A stretch of DNA of 6,165 bases from Gammaproteobacteria bacterium (GTDB taxonomy: Bacteria; Pseudomonadota; Gammaproteobacteria; Pseudomonadales; Halieaceae), in NCBI GenBank assembly GCA_029859085.1, contig JAOUDU010000179.1, positions 1-6,165 of the forward strand, in the 5' to 3' direction. The translations under genes and the position numbers were made by a program. The first letter of the stretch is position 1. Each line of letters starts with the position of its first letter. This document shows positions 1 to 6,165 of the stretch, piece by piece. The notes beneath the pieces were generated by a model. It made no database searches and had not been told where the DNA came from. It saw only the letters and a list, made by a program, of their open reading frames with translations.

Positions 1-1185
1 CGCGTGGGGCGGCTGGGCGCCGAAGGTGGACACACCGCGCTCTCGCGCGCCGACTTTGTCATAGCCGCGGAAGCCGCCGCCGATACCGCCTCCGGCGATG
101 AAATCGAAGGCGAGGGGATCGCTGCGCAAATTTTTACCAGCGGCACTACTGCGGCGCCAAAGGCCGCACTGCTGCGCCACAGCAACCTGTTATCCTATAT
201 CCTCGGCACCGTGGAATTCTGCTCGGCAGGCGAGGATGAAGCCGCACTGGTCTGCGTACCGCCCTACCACATAGCGGGTATCGCAGCCCTGCTCAGCTCG
301 ATTTACGCGCTGCGCCGGATAGTCCTGTTGCCGTCGTTTGACCCGGACGACTGGCTGGCACTTGTCAGCTCCGAGCGGGTGACCAACGCATTCGTGGTAC
401 CGACAATGCTGGCGCGTATCATCGGCCGGATCGACGCCGGGGTTGACGCTGACCTCTCCTCACTCAAGGCCATCGCCTACGGCGGTGGCCGCATGCCGCT
501 GGAACTGGTGGAACGCGCGCTGGAACTGTTTCCCGATACCCAGTTCACCAATGCTTACGGGCTGACCGAGACCAGCTCGACCATAGCCCTGCTTGGGCCG
601 GAGGATCATCGCCTCGCCCATGCCTCCGGCGACCCCGCCGTGCGCGCGCGGCTCGGCTCCGTCGGCCAGCCGCTGCCCACTGTGGAGCTTCAGATCAGGG
701 ACGAGGAAGGCCGGCCGCTGCCCGCTGGTGAGCGCGGCGAGATCTACGTTCGCGGTGAGCAGGTATCCGGCGAGTACCGGGGGCGGTCCGCCCTCGATGC
801 CGAAGGCTGGTTCCCCACCCGCGACGCGGGCTGGCTCGATGAAGATGGTTACCTGTTTCTCGCCGGACGCGCCGATGACGTGATCGTGCGCGGCGGTGAA
901 AACATCTCACCCGGTGAGATCGAGGATGTGCTGATGTCGCACCCGGCCATCGCCGACGCGGTAGCCGTAGGGATACCCTCGGCGGAATGGGGCGAGGCCG
1001 TCGGCGTTGCCGTCGTCGTGAAACCCGGCCAGGCGGCCCCGGGCGATGACGAATTGCGCACCCTGGTCAGGGATCGGCTGCGATCGTCCCGCGTGCCTGA
1101 AAAGATAGCGGTCCTCGACGCCCTGCCCTACAACGAGATGGGGAAATTACTGAGGCGAGAGGTTCGCGCCCGCTTCCAGCAATAA
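1..1185 (+). CDS. Class I adenylate-forming enzyme (acyl-CoA synthetase type), 5'-truncated by window edge
   Basis: This enzyme family converts a carboxylic acid and ATP to an acyl-adenylate and then usually to a CoA thioester in the cytoplasm. Residues are numbered from the GTG at position 4. The phosphate loop TSGTTAAPKA is at 45-54, the A5 motif NAYGLTET at 183-190, the ribose-binding TRDAG at 272-276 (D274), the hinge and A8 stretch GRADD...RGGENISPGEIE at 288-307, and the C-terminal catalytic lysine in NEMGKLLR is K381. All core motifs are present, so the enzyme should be active. Family members are about 500 residues; only 393 are seen and the frame is open to the left edge, so roughly 100-130 N-terminal residues lie outside and the GTG is probably not the start. 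The phosphate loop has Ala where TGxPKG normally has Gly. The acid substrate cannot be read from the sequence; a medium- or long-chain, aromatic or steroid side-chain acid are all possible. The next gene is a second member of the same superfamily on the same strand. Confidence 0.93.
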   Translation, partial: RVGRLGAEGGHTALSRADFVIAAEAAADTASGDEIEGEGIAAQIFTSGTTAAPKAALLRHSNLLSYILGTVEFCSAGEDEAALVCVPPYHIAGIAALLSSIYALRRIVLLPSFDPDDWLALVSSERVTNAFVVPTMLARIIGRIDAGVDADLSSLKAIAYGGGRMPLELVERALELFPDTQFTNAYGLTETSSTIALLGPEDHRLAHASGDPAVRARLGSVGQPLPTVELQIRDEEGRPLPAGERGEIYVRGEQVSGEYRGRSALDAEGWFPTRDAGWLDEDGYLFLAGRADDVIVRGGENISPGEIEDVLMSHPAIADAVAVGIPSAEWGEAVGVAVVVKPGQAAPGDDELRTLVRDRLRSSRVPEKIAVLDALPYNEMGKLLRREVRARFQQ

Positions 1186-1211
1186 ATGAACGAGCGCGCG
1201 AGATTGGCTTT

Positions 1212-1253
1212 CCCCGGGCTTACGGCTAGATAGTCAGCCGTCCGGGGCATTTT
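1212..1253 (+). terminator. Bulged hairpin with short T-run between the two ligase genes (possible weak terminator or leader structure)
   Basis: Arms CCCCGG (1212-1217) and CCGGGG (1242-1247) enclose a second pair ACGGCT (1222-1227) and AGCCGT (1236-1241). This gives a 12-bp stem with a 4-nt bulge on the left side (1218-1221) and an 8-nt loop (1228-1235). Only four Ts follow (1250-1253), after CA, so it is a poor intrinsic terminator by textbook criteria. It begins 27 nt after the stop of the first ligase. It could partly end that transcript, stabilise its 3' end, or act as a leader structure for the second ligase gene. Confidence 0.4.
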
Positions 1254-1261
1254 CCGGAAAA
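1250..1261. repeat. Perfect 12-bp palindrome just upstream of the second ligase RBS
   Basis: TTTTCCGGAAAA reads identically on both strands and sits 11 nt before the ATG at 1273, immediately before the Shine-Dalgarno. Symmetry and placement would suit an operator, but a protein bound here would sit in the untranslated leader. It may equally be chance, or the T-run belonging to the preceding hairpin. The symmetry is certain; a function is not. Confidence 0.4.
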
Positions 1262-1263
1262 AC

Positions 1264-1272
1264 AAAGGTGAT
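1264..1272 (+). promoter_or_regulatory. Extended Shine-Dalgarno for the second ligase
   Basis: AAAGGTGAT lies directly before the ATG at 1273 and matches most of the anti-Shine-Dalgarno complement GGAGGTGAT. This supports ATG 1273 as the start and indicates independent, efficient translation rather than coupling to the upstream gene, whose stop is 87 nt away. No convincing sigma-70 promoter is seen in the gap: a TTGGCT at 1204-1209 has only a poor partner (TAGATA at 1227-1232). Confidence 0.7.
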
Positions 1273-2934
1273 ATGGCAACCCTATCGGAAATTCAGGGAC
1301 CGGACCTGTCACAGGAAGAGGGACTGGGTCCGCTGACACTGGCCGGCTTTATTGCAGAGGTCAACGCCAGATACTCCGCCAACGAGGCATTGTACTGGCG
1401 GAACCTTGACGGCGAGGACATGCGGTGGACCTATGCAGGGATGCACAGGGAGAGCCTCCGCGTCGCCCGGGCTCTACTCGCGCTGGGGGTTGGGAAGAGC
1501 ACCCGCGTCGGCATCCTGATTTCGAATCGTCCGGAGTGGATTTTCTGCATGTTCGGTGCGGCGATTGCCGGCGCCACCGTTGTCGCATTGAACACTTTTT
1601 CAACCCGGCAGGAGCTGAGGTACCAGCTGAAGCTTGCGGATGTGGAGCTGCTGTTCATGGAAGCGGCGGTCGCGTCACACGACTTCGTCGAAGATATCCT
1701 GGCCATTTGCCCCCGGTTGACACAAATGGCGCCGGGCCAGCTTTTCACCGACGACCTGCCGTTCCTGAGACGGGTTATCTGTATCGACGAGTCCCCGGCC
1801 TGCCCCGGGTTACAGCCTGTTGGCGACTTTATGGCATACGGGAATGGCATTCCTGATTCCGTTGTAGCCGCCGCGGCGGCCAGCTGTAGCCCGGTAGATG
1901 ACGGGTTGATCTTTTTTTCCTCCGGTTCAACCGCCCAACCCAAGGCCATTCAGCAGACCCACCGCGCCGCCACACTGCAGTGCTGGCGCGCCGGGCACTG
2001 GTACGAATTTGACGGCGCCGTGCGCTCGTGGAGCGCCAACGGTTTTTTCTGGTCCGGCAACTTCGCGATGGCCCTGGGATGCACTCTCGGCGTGGGTGGT
2101 TGCCTGGTGCTACAGCGTTATTTCCAGCCGGATGAAGCACTGGAACTATTCGAGCGGGAAAAGGTGTCCTATGCCTTTGCGTGGCCGCACCAGTACGCGC
2201 GCTTGAAAGAGTCTCCCGGCTGGCAATCGGCAAACCTTTCTTCCCTGGTATACGTCGATGCCAGGGGAATCCTGGCCTCTCACCCGACAGTCGAAACCAG
2301 CTGGCGCGAGCCCAATGGCTATGGTGCCACTGAAACCTTTACTTTCGTAACGGGGTTCGCCGGCAGCCGGAATAAGGACAACAGTTTTGGTCCGGTATTG
2401 CCCGGCAACATCGTACGTATCATCGATCCGGATACCGGCAGGATCCTGCCGCTCGGTGAGACTGGTGAAATTATAGTGAAAGGGCCTACGCTGAGCCGCG
2501 GGTATCTCAAAACGCCGCCGGAAGATACGCTCGATCGGGAAGGCTTTTTTCATACCGCGGACGCGGGGTATTTCAGTCCGCAGGGAAATCTCTTCTGGAA
2601 AGGCCGCCTCGGCGACATCATCAAGACCGGTGGAGCCAATGTCTCCCCCACCGAGGTAGATGCGGTGATCGTGGAGCATCCCGCAATTCAAAGTGCATTC
2701 ACCGTAGGAGTTCCAGACGCCACACTGGGCGAAATCGTGGTCTCCTGCGTAATCCTGCGAAAGGGCCATGAAATCGACGAAGAGGGAGTGCGCCGGTTTG
2801 CGAAACAATCACTGGCGGCTTACAAGGTGCCCCGTCGTGTCCTGTTCTTTTCGGAGCAAGACCTGCCGATGACCGGCAGCAACAAGATCCGTCGTCCGGA
2901 GCTGCGAAAACTCATCTCCGGGCTGCTCAAATAG
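1273..2934 (+). CDS. Class I adenylate-forming enzyme / acyl-CoA synthetase, complete
   Basis: Predicted cytoplasmic acyl-CoA ligase of 553 residues, close to the normal family length of 500-560. The N-terminal domain shows the phosphate loop SSGSTAQPKA at 216-225 and the A5 motif NGYGATET at 348-355. The ribose-binding aspartate lies in HTADAG (D430). The hinge and A8 motif runs from GRLGD (444-448) to TGGANVSPTEVD (452-463), and the C-terminal lysine is K538 in MTGSNKIRR. Two deviations are visible: the phosphate loop has Ala where TGxPKG has Gly, as in the neighbouring ligase, and the A10 motif reads NK rather than the usual GK, with the catalytic Lys kept. The acid-binding region around 251-276 is rich in Trp, Phe and Gly, which hints at a hydrophobic substrate, but this does not fix the specificity. 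ATG 1273 is chosen for its strong Shine-Dalgarno and complete N-terminus. It follows the other ligase by 87 nt on the same strand, so co-transcription is possible, although a hairpin lies between. There is no signal peptide or membrane segment. Confidence 0.93.
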   Translation: MATLSEIQGPDLSQEEGLGPLTLAGFIAEVNARYSANEALYWRNLDGEDMRWTYAGMHRESLRVARALLALGVGKSTRVGILISNRPEWIFCMFGAAIAGATVVALNTFSTRQELRYQLKLADVELLFMEAAVASHDFVEDILAICPRLTQMAPGQLFTDDLPFLRRVICIDESPACPGLQPVGDFMAYGNGIPDSVVAAAAASCSPVDDGLIFFSSGSTAQPKAIQQTHRAATLQCWRAGHWYEFDGAVRSWSANGFFWSGNFAMALGCTLGVGGCLVLQRYFQPDEALELFEREKVSYAFAWPHQYARLKESPGWQSANLSSLVYVDARGILASHPTVETSWREPNGYGATETFTFVTGFAGSRNKDNSFGPVLPGNIVRIIDPDTGRILPLGETGEIIVKGPTLSRGYLKTPPEDTLDREGFFHTADAGYFSPQGNLFWKGRLGDIIKTGGANVSPTEVDAVIVEHPAIQSAFTVGVPDATLGEIVVSCVILRKGHEIDEEGVRRFAKQSLAAYKVPRRVLFFSEQDLPMTGSNKIRRPELRKLISGLLK

Positions 2935-3008
2935 CCTGTTGACAACCGGACCCTGAACCACAGAGCGACAGGATGGGCTCCCGCGGGCTTTGTGCTTGAA
3001 ACGTCAGT
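2935..3008. other. Convergent intergenic gap, weak stem-loop
   Basis: This 74-nt gap separates the plus-strand ligases from the minus-strand hydrolase, so both transcripts run into it. CACAGAGC (2959-2966) can pair with GCTTTGTG (2987-2994) through 8 pairs including one G-U, with a 20-nt loop that contains the palindrome CCCGCGGG (2980-2987, overlapping the arm by one base). Neither side has a T-run. It is at best a weak bidirectional terminator; nothing else is recognisable here. Confidence 0.3.
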
Positions 3009-3740
3009 TCAGGAGCCGGGGTCGGGAACCGCCTGCAAGAAACGCGGGTCATCAAACAGGTGCTCGTATTCTTCTGCAGCGAAATCCGAGACATAGGGGT
3101 TGAACACTCTTTCGTCGCCGAAGCTCGAAAGTGCATGGTGGCCGGGCACGAATACCACGTCGTCTCCCAGCGGGAACAACTTGCGACGGATCGAATGCAG
3201 CAGGACCAGGTGATGCAGGGGGTCTGCGGTCGCGCCGATGGCGTTACGGAACAGTATATCCCCGACGAACGCGAGGCGTGAGTCAGCGCAAAAGTAGGCC
3301 ACGTGGCCGTCGGTGTGGCCCGGGCAATGCAGCACCTGCAACTGCTGGTTGCCCACGCGGATAATATTGCCATCCTCCAGCCAGCGATCCGGACTGTAGG
3401 GTTGGCAATCGAAGAACCCGTGTCGTGCCGCAAGCGTGGTCATGGTGGCAATGACCGCCGCCTCTGCGCGATGCGGCCCCTCTATCGGAACAGCAAGCAA
3501 AGCCGAGAGTGCACTGGCCGCGCCCGCATGGTCCGGGTGACTGTGGGTAATCAGCAGGCGCTCTACCTTCACTCCCTGCTGGTCGATGAAAGCCATCACC
3601 GGGTCTATGTCTCCCCCCGGGTCTATCACCGCGCCGCGCATGGTTTCGAAACACCAGATCACGGAACAGTTCTGGGCCACGTGGGTCACCGGGATGACCT
3701 TGCAGCGCAGGGGAAGGTGCTTGGGAAGCAGGCGGTACAT
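3009..3740 (-). CDS. gloC: GloC/YcbL-like MBL-fold hydrolase (type II glyoxalase-related)
   Basis: Predicted cytoplasmic dinuclear-metal hydrolase. GloC (YcbL) hydrolyses S-lactoylglutathione to D-lactate and glutathione in methylglyoxal detoxification. From the ATG at 3740 the protein has 243 residues. The metal motif THSHPDH gives H66, H68, D70 and H71; further ligands are H142 in CPGHT, D161 in VGD and H201 in PGHH. The segments VIPVTHVAQNCSVIWC, QPYSPDRWL, LQVLHCPGHT and LFPLGDDVVFVPGH follow the E. coli GloC pattern as I recall it. The usual GVGRSDFPRGDH loop is replaced by AIGATADPLHH, and PGHGPLST reads PGHHALSS, so substrate preference may differ and another thioester is possible. It is about 13 residues longer at the N-terminus and about 20 longer at the C-terminus than E. 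coli GloC. An in-frame TTG at 3767 would add nine residues but has no ribosome binding site. It lies 117 nt downstream of the sulfatase gene on the same strand. The symbol is by similarity only. Confidence 0.87.
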   Translation of the reverse strand: MYRLLPKHLPLRCKVIPVTHVAQNCSVIWCFETMRGAVIDPGGDIDPVMAFIDQQGVKVERLLITHSHPDHAGAASALSALLAVPIEGPHRAEAAVIATMTTLAARHGFFDCQPYSPDRWLEDGNIIRVGNQQLQVLHCPGHTDGHVAYFCADSRLAFVGDILFRNAIGATADPLHHLVLLHSIRRKLFPLGDDVVFVPGHHALSSFGDERVFNPYVSDFAAEEYEHLFDDPRFLQAVPDPGS

Positions 3741-3757
3741 CGAGCCCCGGGGCCTCC
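3741..3757 (-). promoter_or_regulatory. GGAGG ribosome binding site with 10-bp palindrome before the hydrolase ATG
   Basis: On the minus strand GGAGG (3757-3753) precedes the ATG at 3740 by 12 nt, longer than the usual 5-9. The spacer is filled almost wholly by the perfect palindrome GCCCCGGGGC (3753-3744), whose first base is also the last G of GGAGG read on the opposite strand. A GGGG within it lies 4 nt from the ATG and is a poorer alternative site. Homology also favours this ATG over the upstream TTG. The site should give modest translation. Confidence 0.45.
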
Positions 3758-3814
3758 GGGTAGACAATAGTGACGCAGCGAATGATAGCAGACAGCCGCA
3801 GATAGCGGTGCGCC

Positions 3815-3843
3815 AAAAATCACTTACACCCGGCTACCGGGTG
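3815..3843 (-). terminator. Hairpin with downstream T-run after the sulfatase gene
   Basis: CACCCGG (3827-3833) and CCGGGTG (3837-3843) form a perfect 7-bp GC-rich stem with a 3-nt loop. Read on the minus strand, the hairpin starts 14 nt after the sulfatase TAA (3858-3860) and is followed, after 7 nt, by five Ts (3819-3815). The gap before the T-run makes it an imperfect intrinsic terminator, but its position fits ending or attenuating the sulfatase transcript before the downstream hydrolase. Confidence 0.5.
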
Positions 3844-3857
3844 CAGCTGTGCTTTCT

Positions 3858-6165
3858 TTACTTGATGTATTCCTCCACGAACTGCCGGAGTTTAACGGCC
3901 GCCGCCCTGATGATGGTGGCCGCGGTCGGCCTGATCTTTACCTGGACTTTCTTGATCTCGCCGTCAAAAACGCCTTCCATCTCATATTCACGCGATACCG
4001 GGACGTTGGCATCCCGGCCGGTATCAAAGGTCTCCCCGTTGCCCGCCAGGATAAGGGGTCGCCTGGCGATGTGACCGCTGGCAACCTCGGCGGAGTCCAC
4101 CGAGATCGTAATAGTGCCACCATCACCATCGATATCGAAATCGTATCGCAGCGTGTGCGGGCCCGCTGGCAGGGATTCCCGGCTCACCACACTCGATTGC
4201 ATGCCCGGCAGTGGCAGCGGTGAAACCGCCGCACAGGCGACGGGTTTGCCGTCCTTGAGATAGAAACTCCAGCCGCCGAAATAGCTTCCGGCGGCGACGA
4301 TCACGCCGTTGCCGCCACCCTCGGGAACCACGATCTCGGCCTCGACGCTGAAAGGCATGCTGAAAATCGGTGGCGCGGACATCATCTGCAGACGAATGTC
4401 TCGCCCCCAGTAGACATAGTCCAGCTTGAATGATCCGGCAGCCATCATCATTCTCGTCACCCGGTCCATGGCACCGCTGTCCTGTATCGGGTAGACGTCG
4501 TATTTGCGCGCCTGGGCATCGAACAGCGCCTGCATTTCCCGCAGCCGCTCCGGCTCCTGCACCGCGAGATCATGCGACTGGCTGAAATCAGTCCGCAAGT
4601 CATAGAGCTCCCATGGATAGGAGCCGACATCACTGCCCGCCCTTGACTCGGCGATATTCCAGGGCATGTTGCGGGGTGTCGTGTTTGCCAGCCAGCCATC
4701 GTGGTAAATACCCCTGTTGCCAAGGATTTCGTAGTACTGGGTGCGTCGCGTTGACGGCGCATCCGGCGCGTCGAAGCTGTAGACCATGCTGGTGCCGTCT
4801 ATCGGCTGCTGGGCAATGCCGTCGACCACCCGGGGCGCCTCGACCCCCGCGGCTTCCAGCAGCGTCGGCATGATGTCGATCACATGGTGATACTGGGTCC
4901 TCAGGCCGCCCGCCTGCGCGATCCGCCGGGGCCAGGAAATCACCAGCCCGTTACGCACGCCGCCCAGGTGCGAGGCGATGACCTTGAACCATGGAAAAGG
5001 CGTACTGGTGGCGAAGGTCCAGCCTATCGGGTATCCCTCGTAGGTGTCCGGACCGCCCAGGATATCCAGGTGCTGCGCCAGCCAGTGGACATCTATATCA
5101 GGGCCACCATCTGCCGTTGACAGGTGGGCCAGTTCATTGAGCGTGCCTGCGGGGCCGCCCTCGCCGCTGGAACCGTTGTCTCCCTCAATGAATACAACCA
5201 GCGTATTGTCGGCAATGCCCATGCGCTGTATTTCATCGAGTAGCCGCCCGATCTGGGCATCCTGGAACGCCAGCATGGCGGCGTAGACTTCCATATAACG
5301 GGCGTACACTTTCCTTTCATCCGCCGAGAGACTGTCCCAGGCGGGTATGATATCGGGCCGTGTCGAGAGCACCGTATTCGCGGGCACCACACCGAGTTTT
5401 TTCTGTCGCGCCAGGATCCGCTCCCGCTCCCGGTCCCAGCCCCGATCGAACTGGCCCCGGAACCTGGCAATCCAGTCAGCCGGCGCCTGGTGCGGTGCGT
5501 GGGCGGATCCGGGCGCATAGTAGACAAAGAACGGCTTGTCCGGTGCCGCCGCCTTCTGGTTGCGGATCCATTGTATGGCCTGATCGGCGAGATCCCTGTC
5601 GAGAATGTAATCCCCGGGGCGGTGGGAGCCGTCCACCGGGGATATCCCCCGGTACAGGGCCGGCCGCCACTGGTCGGTATCGCCGGCGACAAAGCCGTAA
5701 AAGTACTCAAATCCGCGCCCCGTGGGCCACTGGTCAAACGGCCCTGCGGGAGAGCGCTCCGGGCCCGGCACGTTGTGATCCTTGCCGAACATCGCGGTGT
5801 TGTAGCCGTTGTCCCGCAGGATGCGGGCCACGCCGGCCGCACTGGGGGGAATATGCCCGGTATAGCCGGGATAGGGTGAGGTAATCTCCACCACGGTAGC
5901 GGTTCCCACCGCGTGGTGATTGCGTCCGGTCAACAGCGCGGCCCGGGTCGGTGAGCAGATGCCGGTCGTGTGAAAGCGGTTGTAGCGCAGGCCCTGGGCT
6001 GCCAGTCGGTCCAGGGTGGGGGTGGGTACCGGGCCGCCAAAGGTGCTGGCCGATGCAAAACCCACATCGTCCGTCATCACCAGCAGGATATTGGGGGCGC
6101 CATCGGGTGCATGCAGCGGCGAGGGAAATTCCATCGTCGAATCGGCTTCGGTCGGCCCAAGTGTG
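3858..6165 (-). CDS. Long AtsA-type arylsulfatase (type I, formylglycine sulfatase), start probably beyond right edge
   Basis: Type I sulfatases hydrolyse organic sulfate esters using a formylglycine made from an active-site Cys. Numbered from the ATG at 6134 (758 residues), the maturation motif CSPTR is at 60-64 (C60, R64) within a CSPTRAALLTGRNHH stretch. Metal and active-site candidates are D22 and D23, K118 and H120 in GKDHN, H212, D319 and N320 in EGDNG, and K384, which match the layout of Pseudomonas aeruginosa arylsulfatase. The catalytic domain spans about 14-430 and its closing subdomain about 465-550. A beta-rich region at about 595-735, with a DFDIDGDGG loop and DTGRDANVPVSREY, resembles the extra C-terminal module of the roughly 780-residue mycobacterial AtsA group. 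The frame stays open upstream of 6134 and encodes TEADST before MEFPSP, resembling the conserved leader of this group; with no Shine-Dalgarno at 6134, the true start and any signal peptide probably lie outside the window. The substrate is unknown (aryl, steroid or sugar sulfate). No maturase gene is seen here. Confidence 0.93.
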   Translation of the reverse strand, partial: TLGPTEADSTMEFPSPLHAPDGAPNILLVMTDDVGFASASTFGGPVPTPTLDRLAAQGLRYNRFHTTGICSPTRAALLTGRNHHAVGTATVVEITSPYPGYTGHIPPSAAGVARILRDNGYNTAMFGKDHNVPGPERSPAGPFDQWPTGRGFEYFYGFVAGDTDQWRPALYRGISPVDGSHRPGDYILDRDLADQAIQWIRNQKAAAPDKPFFVYYAPGSAHAPHQAPADWIARFRGQFDRGWDRERERILARQKKLGVVPANTVLSTRPDIIPAWDSLSADERKVYARYMEVYAAMLAFQDAQIGRLLDEIQRMGIADNTLVVFIEGDNGSSGEGGPAGTLNELAHLSTADGGPDIDVHWLAQHLDILGGPDTYEGYPIGWTFATSTPFPWFKVIASHLGGVRNGLVISWPRRIAQAGGLRTQYHHVIDIMPTLLEAAGVEAPRVVDGIAQQPIDGTSMVYSFDAPDAPSTRRTQYYEILGNRGIYHDGWLANTTPRNMPWNIAESRAGSDVGSYPWELYDLRTDFSQSHDLAVQEPERLREMQALFDAQARKYDVYPIQDSGAMDRVTRMMMAAGSFKLDYVYWGRDIRLQMMSAPPIFSMPFSVEAEIVVPEGGGNGVIVAAGSYFGGWSFYLKDGKPVACAAVSPLPLPGMQSSVVSRESLPAGPHTLRYDFDIDGDGGTITISVDSAEVASGHIARRPLILAGNGETFDTGRDANVPVSREYEMEGVFDGEIKKVQVKIRPTAATIIRAAAVKLRQFVEEYIK

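Noticed and set aside
4..6. GTG at position 4 as the true start of the first ligase
   Set aside because: The frame is open to the edge and the protein lacks the usual N-terminal 100-130 residues of the family, so the gene is cut by the window.
1204..1232. Possible promoter TTGGCT/TAGATA before the second ligase
   Set aside because: The -10 match is poor and lies inside the hairpin; not strong enough to annotate.
2146..2808. 220-codon open frame antisense to the second ligase
   Set aside because: It lies wholly inside a well-supported gene with intact motifs, its protein shows no recognisable domain, and high GC explains long antisense frames.
3765..3767. TTG as start of the hydrolase
   Set aside because: No Shine-Dalgarno before it, and the ATG at 3740 already gives more N-terminal sequence than E. 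coli GloC.
3782..3787. TATCAT (minus strand) as a -10 box for the hydrolase gene
   Set aside because: The only -35-like hexamer (TTGGCG) is 23 nt upstream, too far for a normal spacer.
3283..3816. Overlapping frames on both strands at the hydrolase gene
   Set aside because: Compositionally biased shadows; the MBL-fold frame carries all the metal-ligand motifs.
5093..5842. 249-codon open frame overlapping the sulfatase on the same strand in another frame
   Set aside because: The Arg/Ser/Pro-rich composition is typical of a frame-shadow in GC-rich DNA; the overlapping sulfatase frame is clearly the real one.

Overview
This window looks like an ordinary chromosomal catabolic region from a moderately GC-rich Gram-negative bacterium. 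The best taxonomic hint is a GloC/YcbL-type metallo-hydrolase whose core closely follows the enterobacterial proteins, so a gammaproteobacterium is favoured. That is an inference from recalled family sequences, not a database result. I see no mobile element, CRISPR array, rRNA or tRNA, and no frameshifted or broken gene.

Layout. Positions 1-1185 (+) hold the C-terminal three quarters of a class I adenylate-forming enzyme (acyl-CoA synthetase type), cut at its 5' end by the window edge. An 86-nt gap (1186-1272) follows, with a bulged hairpin, a perfect 12-bp palindrome and a strong ribosome binding site. Positions 1273-2934 (+) hold a second, complete adenylate-forming enzyme of 553 residues. 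A 74-nt convergent gap (2935-3008) separates these from two minus-strand genes: a GloC-like MBL-fold hydrolase (3009-3740) and, upstream of it on that strand, a long AtsA-type arylsulfatase (3858 to the right edge). A hairpin with a nearby T-run lies between the last two genes. Every base is either coding or in a gap shorter than 120 nt.

How the genes may work together. The two ligases would activate carboxylic acids as acyl-AMP and then CoA thioesters. The sulfatase would remove sulfate from an organic sulfate ester after its active-site Cys is converted to formylglycine by a maturase encoded elsewhere. The MBL hydrolase would cleave a thioester, classically S-lactoylglutathione. A pathway that desulfates a substrate and then activates its acid product would fit, but the convergent layout means the two halves are not one operon, so the link is only suggestive.

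No clearly undescribed system is visible. The points most worth a second look are the altered GR-S-D and PGHGP motifs in the GloC-like enzyme, the sulfatase start that seems to lie beyond the window edge, the shared Gly-to-Ala changes in the phosphate-binding loops of both ligases, and the structured leader before the second ligase.
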